A program made the translations under genes and the position numbers. This document shows, one piece after another, positions 27,975 to 37,484 of a DNA stretch of 64,000 nucleotides. The notes under the pieces are model-generated. The model saw only the letters and a list, made by a program, of their open reading frames with translations, searched no databases and had not been told where the DNA came from. The first letter of the stretch is position 1, and each line of letters begins with the position of its first letter. Origin of the DNA: an uncultured Muribaculaceae bacterium (lineage in GTDB: Bacteria > Bacteroidota > Bacteroidia > Bacteroidales > Muribaculaceae). The DNA lies in the NCBI GenBank assembly GCA_934661195.1, contig CAKUJD010000010.1:1-64000 (forward strand). The letters run 5' to 3'.

Positions 27975-30900
27975 TTAATATTTTGCTACTGGTTTGCGCT
28001 TGCACAGGTCGTTGAAGCGGCAATAGTTGCACGAAGAGGACTTCTCGGGGCACTGCATGAACTGCTGCTCTGGACTTTGCAGCAACGCAATGCGGTTGCC
28101 CAGCGCCTCCTTAAATTCTCCCAGCATGTTGCCCTTACCATCATCGCACAGGCTGCTTAGCGAAACCTGTCCTTGCGGATGGTTGGTGATGTCGCCGCGC
28201 TTGGGCTTAAATGCCACTCCGGCCACGCTCATGTCGCGCAGCTTGTAGATCACCGGTTCCACGTCATCGCCCGGATGCTCCTGACGCCACGCAATGCTGT
28301 AGAGCAGCAGCTGCAAAATGGCATGCGGGCGCTTGCTGCCAGCCTTGTTGTCAAACAGCTCATCGACGCTGCTAAACTCGGTGGTGTCGCCGCCCGTCTT
28401 ATAGTCAACTATTCTCACCGGGCCACCGTCGCCAATGCGGTCGATGCGGTCGGCGCGGTAGTAGAAATTAAACTTTGTGCCATTCATATCGAGCTTAAGG
28501 CGGCTTGGCACCTCGCACTCAAGCACTGTGAAGTGGTCGGCCTCCGACTGCTTCAGCAGCTCAATGTCGTGGTTAAGGGCGTTTTCAATGAGTTGCGATA
28601 TTGTGACCTTCAATATTTTTGCATCGCCCGTGAGTGGAGCATTTGAGCCCTCGTTGTGCAGATAGGTCTTCATTATGTTGCGGTAGACAACACCGTCGAG
28701 CTTGGTCTTCTTGAAGTCGGCTATCATTTCCGCAGTTACTTTATAGGGCTTTACTGGGTGCTCTGGCTCGTCGGTGCCGTTAACGCTGCTAGGATAGTAT
28801 AGCTCTTGCAGCGAATCGTGAACAATTGTGCCAAGCGTGCTGGCATCCATAAAGTCGCCGCCGGGGGTGTTGTCGTCGAGTCCCTGAATGTGGTGCAGGT
28901 AGAACTTAAGCGGGCAGTCCACATACTGGTTGATGGAGCTTGCCGACAAGTAGGCGGCTGCGTCGCCACTGGCCGAATAGGCAGCAATCTTTGCAAGGCA
29001 TGCTTCGTCCTTGCCCACCTTCAGAGTGTAGTCCTCGGCCGGAGTCAGCTGGCAGTTGACCACCTTGTGGACAATGGGCTGGCAATATACCTTTTCAATC
29101 TGGGCTATATAGCGCGACGGCTCACCAGATCCCATGGCCTGCGCGCTTGAGTCATAGAGCAAATACACCCTGCGCGCCCGCGCCAACAGGCGGTAGAAGT
29201 AGTAGCTCGACATCGACTCCTGATGCTCAACCGAAGCCATGCCAAAGTGATGGCGCAGGCTGTTGGCAATAAACGTCTTTGCCGCATGGCGGCGTGGGAA
29301 CACACGCTCGTTGACCGATAGTATTATCAGGTTGTCGAAGTCGAGACAGCGGGTCTCGAGCATACCCATTATCTGCAGTCCGTGCAGTGGCTCGCCCTCA
29401 AACGGAATCGTGTGACTGCCAGCCAAGCGGTCGGTGAGATAAAACACCGTGGACTCGCACATGGGCACTCCATAGCGGCCAATGCAGTCCTTCACCTGCT
29501 GAAGCACCAACTTGTATTGTGCAATAAATGCGCTTTGCAGCGGCACGCACTTGTCACCGTCACTGTCGTCATCGCTGTCGGTGACTTTAGCGCCAATTAT
29601 GGCGGCGTTAAGCTTGTCAACAAACGCCATCAGGTGGTCGATGTGGCTCTTAACGCCTTCCACACCGGTATTTAGGCTTATTGTGCTGAACAGAGGCTTC
29701 AAGTTTGGCATTCCGTCAAATGTGGCCTCGGGCACGCGGAAATCATTGCTGTTGTCCACCGCCTCGCTCACAGCTATGACCTCAGGGCCAAAAGCTGCCT
29801 TCACAATGGGGTGCGACAGCACATTGCGCACATCGTCGCGGTAAAACGTCCAGCCAGCTGGGCCCTTAGATGCCTGCTTGTGCATCTTGGCCACAGTGTG
29901 CATCAGCGACACCACATCGGCGTTGCGCAGCGGGTAGCCCAATGTCACATTCACGCTCTTCACCTTGCTGCTTATCGAGTTCACAAGCGGCGTAAACAGG
30001 TTTTCATCGGGCAGCACAATGGCTGTGTTGATGGCGTTGCCGGGGTCAGTCAACTTGCCATCCACAAGACGGTCTACAATGCTGAACGCATATTTGGCCT
30101 GACCAAAGTTCGACGGCACTGCCACCGTTTCGATTTGCGGCCAGTCGGCCACCACATCGGCCGTGAAGTCGGCCGGCTCCGAGAAGTCTTTTATATATCT
30201 CGAAATGAACCGCGTGGCCAAGTTGCTGCCATTGCCCATTGCAGGCCACGAGTGATCCCAGAAGAAGTCGGCAAGGCCCTGCTTCTTTAGGCTGCTGAAC
30301 ATCAGCAGTTCGCAGTTGCTGAGCACGTTGAAGCCCACAAACACATATCGGTCATACGGCAGCGGATTGCTTCCGGCGGCCAGCCTCAGCGCGGCGTCGC
30401 GGTAGGTCTTGCCAGTGTAGCTCAGCTGCTGGCTGGCCAGCAGCGCATTAAACCGCTCATACAGTGGCAGCAGCTGCTGCCACAAGCGCAGGTAGTTGCG
30501 CTTCACCTCACCGTCGTTGCCGGCGGGGTCGGCCTCATATTGCCGCCAAAACGAGTCGTCGTTGCCCCATTGGTCGGGAATGTTGATATATTGCCTCAGC
30601 TCATCCTTAAGCTCCTGTGGCAGGAAGTCGGTGGAAATTTCCTTATATTCCTTGATGTTGGTGAAAATCTCCTTTGGATTCACCAGATACATGTCCACAT
30701 CGTTGAAGTCGCTCAATATCACGCTTCCCCAATACACAAACTTGTCGAAAGGGTAGTCCTCATTGCCGCTGAGCTGCGTGTAGGCCTTGTGCAGCAAAAA
30801 CAGCGCCTCCACCGAGTTGGGCGCCACCTCCTCGGCCTCCTCGGCCACAAAGTCGCTGATGGTAGTCAGATGCGGCTGCATCACCGGGACCGCTGCACCG

Positions 30901-31040
30901 GCCTGTGCCTCATCAAGGTATTTTGCAAAAAACTGACTGCTGCGTCTGTTGGGAAACACAAAGCAGTAGTCGGCCAGGCCGCTTTTGCCACCATAGTAGC
31001 TTGCCACCTGCTGCAGAAAGGGTGTGTGATTTCGTTCCAT
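27975..31040 (-). CDS. addB: AddB-like PD-(D/E)XK nuclease of helicase-nuclease complex
   Basis: 1021 aa. An N-terminal inactivated helicase-like half starts with CFVFPNRRSSQFF where a Walker A would be. The C-terminal PD-(D/E)XK nuclease domain begins at SSINQYVDCPLKFYLHHI, with catalytic VRIVDYKTGG. Cysteine ligands CPEKSSSCNYCRFNDLC at the C-terminus, together with the cysteine in the YVDCP segment, fit an AddB iron-sulfur site. It should pair with an AddA helicase to process double-strand ends, but addA is not in this window. Confidence 0.88.
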   Translation of the reverse strand: MERNHTPFLQQVASYYGGKSGLADYCFVFPNRRSSQFFAKYLDEAQAGAAVPVMQPHLTTISDFVAEEAEEVAPNSVEALFLLHKAYTQLSGNEDYPFDKFVYWGSVILSDFNDVDMYLVNPKEIFTNIKEYKEISTDFLPQELKDELRQYINIPDQWGNDDSFWRQYEADPAGNDGEVKRNYLRLWQQLLPLYERFNALLASQQLSYTGKTYRDAALRLAAGSNPLPYDRYVFVGFNVLSNCELLMFSSLKKQGLADFFWDHSWPAMGNGSNLATRFISRYIKDFSEPADFTADVVADWPQIETVAVPSNFGQAKYAFSIVDRLVDGKLTDPGNAINTAIVLPDENLFTPLVNSISSKVKSVNVTLGYPLRNADVVSLMHTVAKMHKQASKGPAGWTFYRDDVRNVLSHPIVKAAFGPEVIAVSEAVDNSNDFRVPEATFDGMPNLKPLFSTISLNTGVEGVKSHIDHLMAFVDKLNAAIIGAKVTDSDDDSDGDKCVPLQSAFIAQYKLVLQQVKDCIGRYGVPMCESTVFYLTDRLAGSHTIPFEGEPLHGLQIMGMLETRCLDFDNLIILSVNERVFPRRHAAKTFIANSLRHHFGMASVEHQESMSSYYFYRLLARARRVYLLYDSSAQAMGSGEPSRYIAQIEKVYCQPIVHKVVNCQLTPAEDYTLKVGKDEACLAKIAAYSASGDAAAYLSASSINQYVDCPLKFYLHHIQGLDDNTPGGDFMDASTLGTIVHDSLQELYYPSSVNGTDEPEHPVKPYKVTAEMIADFKKTKLDGVVYRNIMKTYLHNEGSNAPLTGDAKILKVTISQLIENALNHDIELLKQSEADHFTVLECEVPSRLKLDMNGTKFNFYYRADRIDRIGDGGPVRIVDYKTGGDTTEFSSVDELFDNKAGSKRPHAILQLLLYSIAWRQEHPGDDVEPVIYKLRDMSVAGVAFKPKRGDITNHPQGQVSLSSLCDDGKGNMLGEFKEALGNRIALLQSPEQQFMQCPEKSSSCNYCRFNDLCKRKPVAKY

Positions 31041-31215
31041 CTTTTTCTCGTCAAAATGCTTTACGTATTAGTATTCAGCCGCCACCAACATCGACAGCGG
31101 CAGCAACCACAAAACAAATATAAGCCAAAATCACTTAACCAGCAAGTCCACATGCACTCAAGGCCATATTCCATTTTAACTTTGGCCTTGATTGTAGGCG
31201 AAAAATGGGGCAATA

Positions 31216-31250
31216 AAAAAGGGGCTGCGTAAAATAGCCGCAGTCCCCTT
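31216..31250 (-). terminator. Terminator after the Lys/Ala-rich lipoprotein gene
   Basis: On the minus strand a stem AAGGGG-CTGCG with CGCAG-CCCCTT (one bulge) is followed by a T-run. Confidence 0.75.
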
Positions 31251-31275
31251 GTGTTTGCTTTACATGGTGCCGCCG

Positions 31276-31896
31276 TTAGTTCAATTTCAGTTTCTTGGCC
31301 ACATCGCTTGCCGCCTTGTTGACGGCGTCGTTGGCTTTCTTCTGAGCGTTTTCAATTTTTTCGTTAGCCTTCTTTTTGGCCTCATTTTCGGCTGCGTTCA
31401 CTGCCTCGGCGGTCTTCGTCTTGGCTGCGTTAACGTCGCTCTCCACCTTGCGCTTGGTTGCGCTCTTGGCGCTGTCAACGAGCTGCTTACCGGCTTTCTC
31501 GGCTTTCTCGGCCACTTCGCTTGGCAGTGCCACGGCCTTCTTTGCTATTTCGGTGAACGATGGATAGATCACATTAATGGCCTTAGCGTTTTTGTCGATG
31601 GCCTTCTGCACTTTTTCCACATACTGCTTCACGGCGTCGCTGTTGCCAGCATAGCTGCTGATGGTGGCCTGGCTCTTTTTGAGCAGGGCGGTGATGCCGG
31701 CGGTGTCCTTGGCAGCCACAAGTTCATCGAGCTGCGACTGGAAATCTTCGGCCGAAATGGTGTCGGCCACTGCTGCCTTGGCAGCAGTAGAATCGGTGGC
31801 GGCAGAGTCGGCCTCGCTGCCAGCCTTGTCGGCATTGCCGCACGACACCAATGCGATAGATGCCGTGGCGGCTAAAAGAAGAATAATCTTTTTCAT
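31276..31896 (-). CDS. Lys/Ala-rich coiled-coil lipoprotein
   Basis: 206 aa. Lipoprotein signal with ALVSCGN, cysteine at about residue 19. The mature part is an alanine, lysine and glutamate-rich helix from end to end (for example AKKAVALPSEVAEKAEKAGKQLV), probably a coiled coil. No known domain. Own terminator. Possibly an envelope spacer like Lpp or a stress lipoprotein; the function is not readable. Confidence 0.75.
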   Translation of the reverse strand: MKKIILLLAATASIALVSCGNADKAGSEADSAATDSTAAKAAVADTISAEDFQSQLDELVAAKDTAGITALLKKSQATISSYAGNSDAVKQYVEKVQKAIDKNAKAINVIYPSFTEIAKKAVALPSEVAEKAEKAGKQLVDSAKSATKRKVESDVNAAKTKTAEAVNAAENEAKKKANEKIENAQKKANDAVNKAASDVAKKLKLN

Positions 31897-32045
31897 AATC
31901 TCTGTTTCTTTTTTGAATTTTGGTTTTACTTATATCGGGTGCGAATTTATCATAAAGAGGCTTCGCTGGCAAACTTTTTTGCAACATTTAAAGCGAATTT
32001 AGGCAATTGTATAGCTAACGGCACGATTTTCCGCACATTTGGCAT

Positions 32046-32053
32046 TATATTTG
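32046..32053 (+). promoter_or_regulatory. -7 element of the zinc peptidase gene
   Basis: TATATTTG, 40 bases before the ATG at 32093. Confidence 0.5.
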
Positions 32054-32092
32054 CTATGTTGTAGTTCAATATAACACTATAAATTGACAATT

Positions 32093-32767
32093 ATGATCTA
32101 TCTTATTTTTATTGCGATAGCCATTGCGAGTTTTGCTGTGCAAAATTCGCTTAAAAGAAAGTTTGAACGCTACTCCAAGATTCCCATCGGCCATGGCATG
32201 AGCGGCCGCGATGTTGCGGCCAAGATGCTTTATGACAACGGCATAGGCGATGTGGCGGTGAAGAGCACAAGCGGCATGCTGTCGGACTACTTCAACCCGC
32301 AGGACAAGACTGTGAACTTGAGCGACGGAGTGTATGGCGTCAACAGCGTGGCGGCCGCTGCAGTCGCTGCCCACGAGTGTGGGCACGCCGTGCAGCACGC
32401 TGTGGGCTATGGGCCGCTGCGACTGCGGTCGGCGCTGGTGCCCATGGTGACGTTTGCCTCGCAGTGGGTGTCGTGGATTTTGCTGGCCGGCATACTGCTG
32501 ATACAGACCATGCCCGCCATTATGGGCGTGGGCATAGCGCTGTTTGCCCTGACCACGCTGTTCAGTTTTGTGACGCTGCCCGTGGAGATTGATGCAAGCA
32601 GGCGCGCCATTGCGTGGCTCGACCGCTCGGGCCTGACTCAGGGGCAGACCACCGAGTATGCCCGCGACGCCCTGCGCGCCGCAGCCTACACCTATGTGGT
32701 GGCTGCTCTTGGCTCGCTGGCAACGCTCATCTACTATCTGCTGGTGTTTGTCAACCGGCGTGACTAA
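32093..32767 (+). CDS. YugP-type zinc metallopeptidase, membrane protein
   Basis: 224 aa from MIYLIFIAIAI. Zinc-binding HECGHAVQH is near residues 94-102, preceded by SVAAAAVAAHE. Flanked by an N-terminal membrane anchor and two or three C-terminal helices (SQWVSWILLAGILLIQ, GIALFALTTLFSFV, YVVAALGSLATLIYYLLV). Matches the PF04298 YugP family, which resembles HtpX. Likely membrane-protein quality control; substrate unknown. Confidence 0.87.
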   Translation: MIYLIFIAIAIASFAVQNSLKRKFERYSKIPIGHGMSGRDVAAKMLYDNGIGDVAVKSTSGMLSDYFNPQDKTVNLSDGVYGVNSVAAAAVAAHECGHAVQHAVGYGPLRLRSALVPMVTFASQWVSWILLAGILLIQTMPAIMGVGIALFALTTLFSFVTLPVEIDASRRAIAWLDRSGLTQGQTTEYARDALRAAAYTYVVAALGSLATLIYYLLVFVNRRD

Positions 32768-32793
32768 TGTGCTGCGGTTGCGCATTTTTTTTG

Positions 32794-32801
32794 TAACTTT
32801 G
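32794..32801 (+). promoter_or_regulatory. -7 element of hisS
   Basis: TAACTTTG matches TAnnTTTG, followed by a leader of about 80 bases before the ATG at 32889. Confidence 0.5.
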
Positions 32802-32888
32802 CAGTTGCGATAACACTAATCAGGCCGCAACCTTGCCGCTTGAACGGCAGGCGGGCGACTACACATTATAAAAAACATTAAGACAGAA

Positions 32889-34250
32889 ATGGCACAAAAA
32901 CCTTCGATTCCCAAAGGAACGAGAGACTTTTCGCCCATTGAGATGGCGAAGAGGAATTATATTTTCAACACTATTAAAGATGTGTTTCTGCTCTACGGAT
33001 TCCAGCAGATTGAGACCCCCGCGATGGAAAACCTGTCGACACTGATGGGCAAATATGGCGATGAGGGCGACAAACTGCTGTTTAAGATTCTGAACAGCGG
33101 TGACTATCTGGCCAAGACTCCCGACGACCTTCTGGCGTCGAAGGACTATATTCACCTGATACCCAAAATCAGTGAAAAGGGATTGCGGTATGACCTCACA
33201 GTGCCGTTTGCGCGCTATGTGGTGCAGCACCGCAGCGACATCCAGTTCCCGTTCAAGCGCTACCAAATTCAGCCCGTGTGGCGTGCCGACCGCCCGCAAA
33301 AGGGCCGCTACCGCGAATTCTACCAGTGCGATGCCGACATTGTGGGCAGCGACTCGCTGTTTAACGAAATCGAACTGCTGTCGATGATCGATGAGGTGTT
33401 CAGGCGTTTCGGCGTAGGCATCACCATAAAGCTCAACAACCGCAAGGTGCTGAGCGGAATAGCCGAGGTGATAGGCGCACCCGACAAAATTGTGGACATC
33501 ACTGTGGCAATCGACAAGATTGACAAAATAGGCATCGACAATGTGAATGCCGAGCTGCGCGAGAAGGGGCTGGATGAAGAGGCCGTGGCCACTCTGCAGC
33601 CGCTGCTCACGCTGGCGGGCACCAACGCCGAGAAGCTGGCCACGCTCAAGGCCCTGCTGGCCAAGAGCGAGGTGGGCAACAAGGGCATCGAAGAAATTGA
33701 GTATGTGCTGAGCCATGTGGAGAGCCTCAACCTGAAGTCGACCGTTGAACTCGACGTGTCGCTGGCCCGCGGCCTCAACTACTACACCGGCACCATTCTT
33801 GAGGTGAAGGCCAACGATGTGGTGATGGGCAGCATCACGGGCGGCGGACGCTATGACAACCTCACGGGCGTGTTTGGCATGCCAGGCACCTCGGGCGTGG
33901 GTATCAGCTTTGGCGCCGACCGCATATTTGACGTGCTCAACACGCTCAACCTCTATCCGGCCGACACGCTGGCGTCGACCAAGGTGCTGTTCATCAACTT
34001 CGGCGAGAAGGAGGCCAGCAAATCGCTGGACTACATTATGCAGCTGCGCGCGGCTGGGATCTCGGCCGAATTGTTCCCCGACGCCACCAAGATGAAGAAG
34101 CAAATGAACTACGCCAACGTGAAGCAAGTGCCATTTGTGGCCATGGTGGGCGACAACGAGCTTGCTACCGACACCATAGCCCTTAAAGACATGGCCACTG
34201 GCGAGCAGCAAAGCCTCACCCTTGCGCAAGTGGTAGAGAAGCTCAAATAA
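32889..34250 (+). CDS. hisS: Histidyl-tRNA synthetase
   Basis: 453 aa class II synthetase. [18 protein letters not shown] opens, motif 2 is [29 protein letters not shown], the histidine-binding [14 protein letters not shown] and motif 3 [13 protein letters not shown] ... [15 protein letters not shown] follow, then the anticodon-binding domain. Charges tRNA-His. Own promoter, shared terminator with the convergent C1 peptidase. Confidence 0.97.
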   Translation: MAQKPSIPKGTRDFSPIEMAKRNYIFNTIKDVFLLYGFQQIETPAMENLSTLMGKYGDEGDKLLFKILNSGDYLAKTPDDLLASKDYIHLIPKISEKGLRYDLTVPFARYVVQHRSDIQFPFKRYQIQPVWRADRPQKGRYREFYQCDADIVGSDSLFNEIELLSMIDEVFRRFGVGITIKLNNRKVLSGIAEVIGAPDKIVDITVAIDKIDKIGIDNVNAELREKGLDEEAVATLQPLLTLAGTNAEKLATLKALLAKSEVGNKGIEEIEYVLSHVESLNLKSTVELDVSLARGLNYYTGTILEVKANDVVMGSITGGGRYDNLTGVFGMPGTSGVGISFGADRIFDVLNTLNLYPADTLASTKVLFINFGEKEASKSLDYIMQLRAAGISAELFPDATKMKKQMNYANVKQVPFVAMVGDNELATDTIALKDMATGEQQSLTLAQVVEKLK

Positions 34251-34275
34251 TTCAGCCACCTTCCAATAGGCGAGA

Positions 34276-34322
34276 AAAAATAAGCGGCGCTGCAAATCGA
34301 AACTTGCAGCACCGCTTTTATT
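34276..34322. terminator. Bidirectional terminator hisS / C1 peptidase
   Basis: AAGCGGCGCTGCAA (34282-34295) pairs with TTGCAGCACCGCTT (34304-34317) with one mismatch; A-run before, T-rich after. Confidence 0.75.
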
Positions 34323-34342
34323 CATTATGTGGTTTTCTTAAA

Positions 34343-35548
34343 TCACTTCAAGCCGATTTTCTTGGCGATTGCGTCGGGCACGGCTGCCTTGTTCACATAT
34401 ATGTCCATAGTTTTTGCAAGGAAGTAGGCCTCGCTCACATAGAAGAAACCGTGATACAGTTGGTTGGTGTCCCAACTGTTTTGCACCTTGTAGTATTTGT
34501 TGCCCTTCTGGTCAACGGCCTTGCCGACGATCACCATGCCGTGGTCGTCGGTGGTCTCCTTGTTGTCAAACATCTCTTGGCGCGACTCCTGAGTCACCTT
34601 CTGCTCCTCAACCGGGCCTTTGATTTCCCACTTTTCGGCTTCGCGGTCTTTGTCGCTAAGCTGCTCCCAGCGGTCGTGGTCAGAGCCTTTGAGGTCTTTC
34701 TCGTCCTTACCCTTAGGCAGCACGGCGTAACCCTTGCGAAACTTGAAGCCCACCTCGCTCACGTCGGCTGCCCATTCCACGGGATAGCCCTTGTCGATGG
34801 CATTGTCTACAATCGCCTTCATTTCTTCCATTTTCACATTCATATAGTCGCCCCACAGCCAGTTGTCGGCCACCTCAAGCTTAAACGGCTTGTAGTAGGG
34901 GTGATGGGTGAACGAAGTCACACCGATGTAGTCGTTGAGATTAATGGGCAGCGACTCAGCATAGCTTTTCGGAGTGTAAGTTTTGCCCTGCCACTCAAAC
35001 GTTTCGGGCAGTTTGCCAAGGTAGGCATTAAGAATTCCCTTAAAGCCCTCAATCCATGCAGGCGACAGTTTTTTCTGCTGGTTTTTGCTAATCACCTTTA
35101 AGTACGACGACAGAGCATCGTCAAGCTCGTAGAAGTTAAACTTCTCAGCTCCGTAGGTTAGTCCCGAATACACCTCGTCGGGCACCATGCCGTAGTTTTC
35201 CCACACATAGGGCACGTCGAGCGCGCTGCCACCCTGGGCAAAGTTGATTTTGCCATCCATGCGGATGTATTTAATGGCCTTGTCGAGGTAGCAATGATAC
35301 ACCACAAACGCCTGGCTGAGGTTGATCTCCTTGCCCGTTTTGCGTAGGATTTCATCCTCAAAAAAAGTGTTGGTAGAGTAGCACCAGCAAGTGCCTGACT
35401 TGTACTGGTCCTCAACTTTGGTTGACTTTATCACCTTGGTGTCGGTGAACTTGAAGCCGGTGCTGTCGGGTATGATTACCTTAGGCTCATCGGCCATGGC
35501 ATTAAAAGATACGCCTAATGCCAAAAGGCTGTAAAGAACTGCTTTCAT
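34343..35548 (-). CDS. Exported C1-family cysteine peptidase (PepC/bleomycin hydrolase-like)
   Basis: 401 aa with an 18-20 residue signal peptide ending AMA-D. Active-site cysteine in YKSGTCWCYSTNTFFEDE, histidine in DDHGMVIVG, asparagine in YKVQNSWDTN. The order and large insert between Cys and His match aminopeptidase C. Its export is typical of gut Bacteroidales, where such enzymes trim peptides or host proteins in the periplasm or outside. Borders the prophage remnant. Confidence 0.9.
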   Translation of the reverse strand: MKAVLYSLLALGVSFNAMADEPKVIIPDSTGFKFTDTKVIKSTKVEDQYKSGTCWCYSTNTFFEDEILRKTGKEINLSQAFVVYHCYLDKAIKYIRMDGKINFAQGGSALDVPYVWENYGMVPDEVYSGLTYGAEKFNFYELDDALSSYLKVISKNQQKKLSPAWIEGFKGILNAYLGKLPETFEWQGKTYTPKSYAESLPINLNDYIGVTSFTHHPYYKPFKLEVADNWLWGDYMNVKMEEMKAIVDNAIDKGYPVEWAADVSEVGFKFRKGYAVLPKGKDEKDLKGSDHDRWEQLSDKDREAEKWEIKGPVEEQKVTQESRQEMFDNKETTDDHGMVIVGKAVDQKGNKYYKVQNSWDTNQLYHGFFYVSEAYFLAKTMDIYVNKAAVPDAIAKKIGLK

Positions 35549-35602
35549 ATTAATAATTTTAGTTATTCATTGCGCTTATACAAATAAATTATTACCAGAT
35601 AG

Positions 35603-35929
35603 TTATGACTTGGCCGCAAAATTGGTGCATTGCTGTTGCACTTTTAGGTGGCGTTTCACGCGCTCGGCGTTCCACCCGCGGGCATAGAAGCGGCCGTGCC
35701 CCAAGAGCAGCCAGGAGGGGCTCACGCCGAAGTCGCGGGCCAGCAGCTCGAGCCACGACAGCTGAAACATGTCGCGCCAGGGCTCGCGCCGCTGGGTGGC
35801 AAAATTCCACTTGTTGAACCCGTAGATGCGGGCAAACGCACTCACACCGCGGATGGCTCCGTCGGCCACAAGGAGGTCGAGGGCGCGGTAAAAGCGGAGG
35901 ACGATTTGCTGACTTTGTTCGTTTTGCAT
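35603..35929 (-). CDS. Phage-type helix-turn-helix regulator
   Basis: 108 aa. IVLRFYRALDLLVADGAIRG, then FARIYGFNKWNF and WLELLARDFGVSPSWLLLGHG give the pattern of small Bacteroidales phage regulators with a Cro/CI-like fold (two helices, recognition helix, then a WLLxGxG end). No metal or ligand site. It lies at the left edge of the remnant on the opposite strand to the structural genes, as a repressor would. Family memory only. Confidence 0.6.
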   Translation of the reverse strand: MQNEQSQQIVLRFYRALDLLVADGAIRGVSAFARIYGFNKWNFATQRREPWRDMFQLSWLELLARDFGVSPSWLLLGHGRFYARGWNAERVKRHLKVQQQCTNFAAKS

Positions 35930-36076
35930 ACCCAGGTCATTGATCGTTTTTATGGCTCGCAGCCAAAATATCGATGAGCTTTTTGTTTTGCTACATCATC
36001 CTTTATTATCATATAAAATTTAATGCTGCCGTGCTGCGACAGCAAAGTGAATACAAATATAATTAAAAACACCGAT

Positions 36077-36475
36077 ATGAGCACTATTAAAAATTCCATA
36101 TCCGTGTTCAATCCGAATTTTAAGGGCTTCTAACAAGTTCAAAACCGCCACAGGATCACTTCGGGCTTGTGGAAGGGCAAAGGCGTGACGGGACTCTCGA
36201 TCAGCATCAGCGCTGAAGGCCTCATCAACTACGACGAGACCGAGGAAAGCTACAAGCTGCTTATGGCGGCCTGGAAACTCGGCAAACCCGTCACCGTGAA
36301 ATGCATGGAGCGCGAGAACTCCGAGAAACCCTACCTTGAGGGCAGCTTCGTGATTGCTTCGCTTGAGCGCACCGACCCTGCGCAGGACGATGTGACCTAC
36401 AGCATCTCGCTTGAGAACGACGGCGAGCCAACCACGCTCGACGACACTGCGATAACCGTTAATCCAGGAGCATAA
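36077..36475 (+). pseudogene. Tail tube (TP901-1-like major tail protein) remnant with in-frame stop
   Basis: Reading from ATG 36077, 18 codons are followed by TAA (36131-36133), then the same frame continues to 36475. The second part (from about 36134: QVQNRHRITSGLWKGKGVTG, then SISAEGLINYDE ... SISLENDGEP) matches the Phage_tail_2/tail tube pattern from about residue 40 onward. The usual N-terminal strand region is missing or replaced. A restart at TTG 36167 would give about 102 aa. Stop of the fragment overlaps the next start (TAATG). Confidence 0.6.
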
Positions 36476-36780
36476 TGGCAGAGGTTAAGGTAATAATCAA
36501 CGGAACATCGTACCCGTGCCGACAAATCATGGGAGCGATGCTCCGTTTCAATCGAGAGACAGGCAAGGAGGTGACCGAGCTGAAGTCAGACAGCATAACA
36601 GACCTCGTGACATATCTGTGGTGCTGCGTGGCATCGGCGTGCAAGCACGACGGCATTAACTTCGGCATGACGCTTATGGACTTCGCCGACTGCATCAGCG
36701 ACGAGGACATGGCCCAGTGGGCATCTACTGTGTTCACAACAGAGGAAAACAAAGACAAGGGCGAAAAAAAAAGCCGGTAG
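36475..36780 (+). CDS. Tail assembly chaperone, gpG-like
   Basis: 101 aa. Starts at the ATG overlapping the tail tube stop. Position directly after the tail tube and before the tape measure, small helical acidic protein, and the A-run at its 3' end identify it as the short product of a gpG/gpGT pair. Its last codons are GAC AAG GGC GAA AAA AAA AGC CGG TAG. It helps assemble the tail around the tape-measure protein. Confidence 0.75.
   Translation: MAEVKVIINGTSYPCRQIMGAMLRFNRETGKEVTELKSDSITDLVTYLWCCVASACKHDGINFGMTLMDFADCISDEDMAQWASTVFTTEENKDKGEKKSR
36764..36772 (+). promoter_or_regulatory. Programmed -1 frameshift site (A9 run)
   Basis: Nine consecutive A. In the gpG frame the heptamer A-AAA-AAA spans 36765-36771. 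Slipping back one base bypasses the TAG at 36778 and continues as KPVGIEECLG in the downstream frame. Confidence 0.75.
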
Positions 36781-37133
36781 GCATTGAAGAATGCCTCGGC
36801 TATGCTTTAGGGTGTGTTGGATTGTCTTTCAATGATTTCTGCCATCTAACACCGGCAGAGTTCGAGGCCGTTTGCAAAGCATTTGGCGATAGACTTGAAG
36901 CGTCTGAGCAAAGTGAGTGGGAGCGAGTGCGGACATTGGCGTGTGTGACTATTCAGCCGCACGTCAAAAAGCGCCTAACCCCAAGGCAACTAATGCCGCT
37001 CCCATGGGATGCCAAGCAACGGTCTGAAGCACCACAGATGAGCCACGAGGAAAGAGTGAAAAAAGCCCGTGAGGCATTGAAGCGGTTCGGTCAGAAAAAT
37101 AAATCACCAAAAAGACCGCCAAAACCGCTATAA
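36771..37133 (+). CDS. Tail assembly chaperone T extension (gpGT frameshift product)
   Basis: About 120 aa, entered from gpG by a -1 shift at 36765-36771; the fusion would be about 219 aa. No convincing independent start or ribosome site. KPVGIEECLGYALGCVGLSF and HLTPAEFEAVCKAF continue as a helical protein ending in a basic PKRPPKPL tail. The tail-tube, G, GT, tape-measure order is the conserved tail module order of lambda-like phages. Confidence 0.7.
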   Translation, partial: KPVGIEECLGYALGCVGLSFNDFCHLTPAEFEAVCKAFGDRLEASEQSEWERVRTLACVTIQPHVKKRLTPRQLMPLPWDAKQRSEAPQMSHEERVKKAREALKRFGQKNKSPKRPPKPL

Positions 37134-37420
37134 CTGACATCCCAAGATGGGGGCGTTTCAAATCCCTCTTTCTGTGCCTCTACCACTTCCTCTCCCCAAA
37201 GAAGAACAGAAGCAAAGGCATGTATTATAATCCACGGGATCAGCAGCCACGGTGAAGTAAATATTAGCACTGGGATAACAATCCAAGAACTTCGCCTAAT
37301 GTAATGGCAATTCCGCCAACAGTGTCTTAATCGCTTATTTACGAGTATGCGTTTGTCTGTGCCGGGCCAATAAAACTTTTGCACCTCTTCCGGTTGTTTT
37401 TTCTTTTCCATGTCTTTCAT
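37091..37420 (-). CDS. Hypothetical membrane protein, antisense in tail module
   Basis: 109 aa from MKDMEKKKQPEEV (an ATG three codons later is also possible; the frame is open further upstream without support). Basic N-terminal half, then two hydrophobic stretches (SSWIVIPVLIFTSPWLLIPWI and IIHAFASVLLW region) and a glycine/phenylalanine-rich tail. It overlaps the 3' end of the T extension by about 40 bases on the other strand, between two tail genes. That is the position of a lysogenic conversion gene (moron). I do not recognise a family. Confidence 0.45.
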   Translation of the reverse strand: MKDMEKKKQPEEVQKFYWPGTDKRILVNKRLRHCWRNCHYIRRSSWIVIPVLIFTSPWLLIPWIIIHAFASVLLWGEEVVEAQKEGFETPPSWDVSYSGFGGLFGDLFF

Positions 37421-37484
37421 ATATGCTGGAATTCTTAGTTTGCAACAAAGATAGTAATTATTTATAAAATTCGGACGCAAAATA

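Noticed and set aside
32859..34325. 488-codon minus-strand ORF across hisS
   Set aside because: Antisense shadow of a well-conserved synthetase; composition typical of such shadows.
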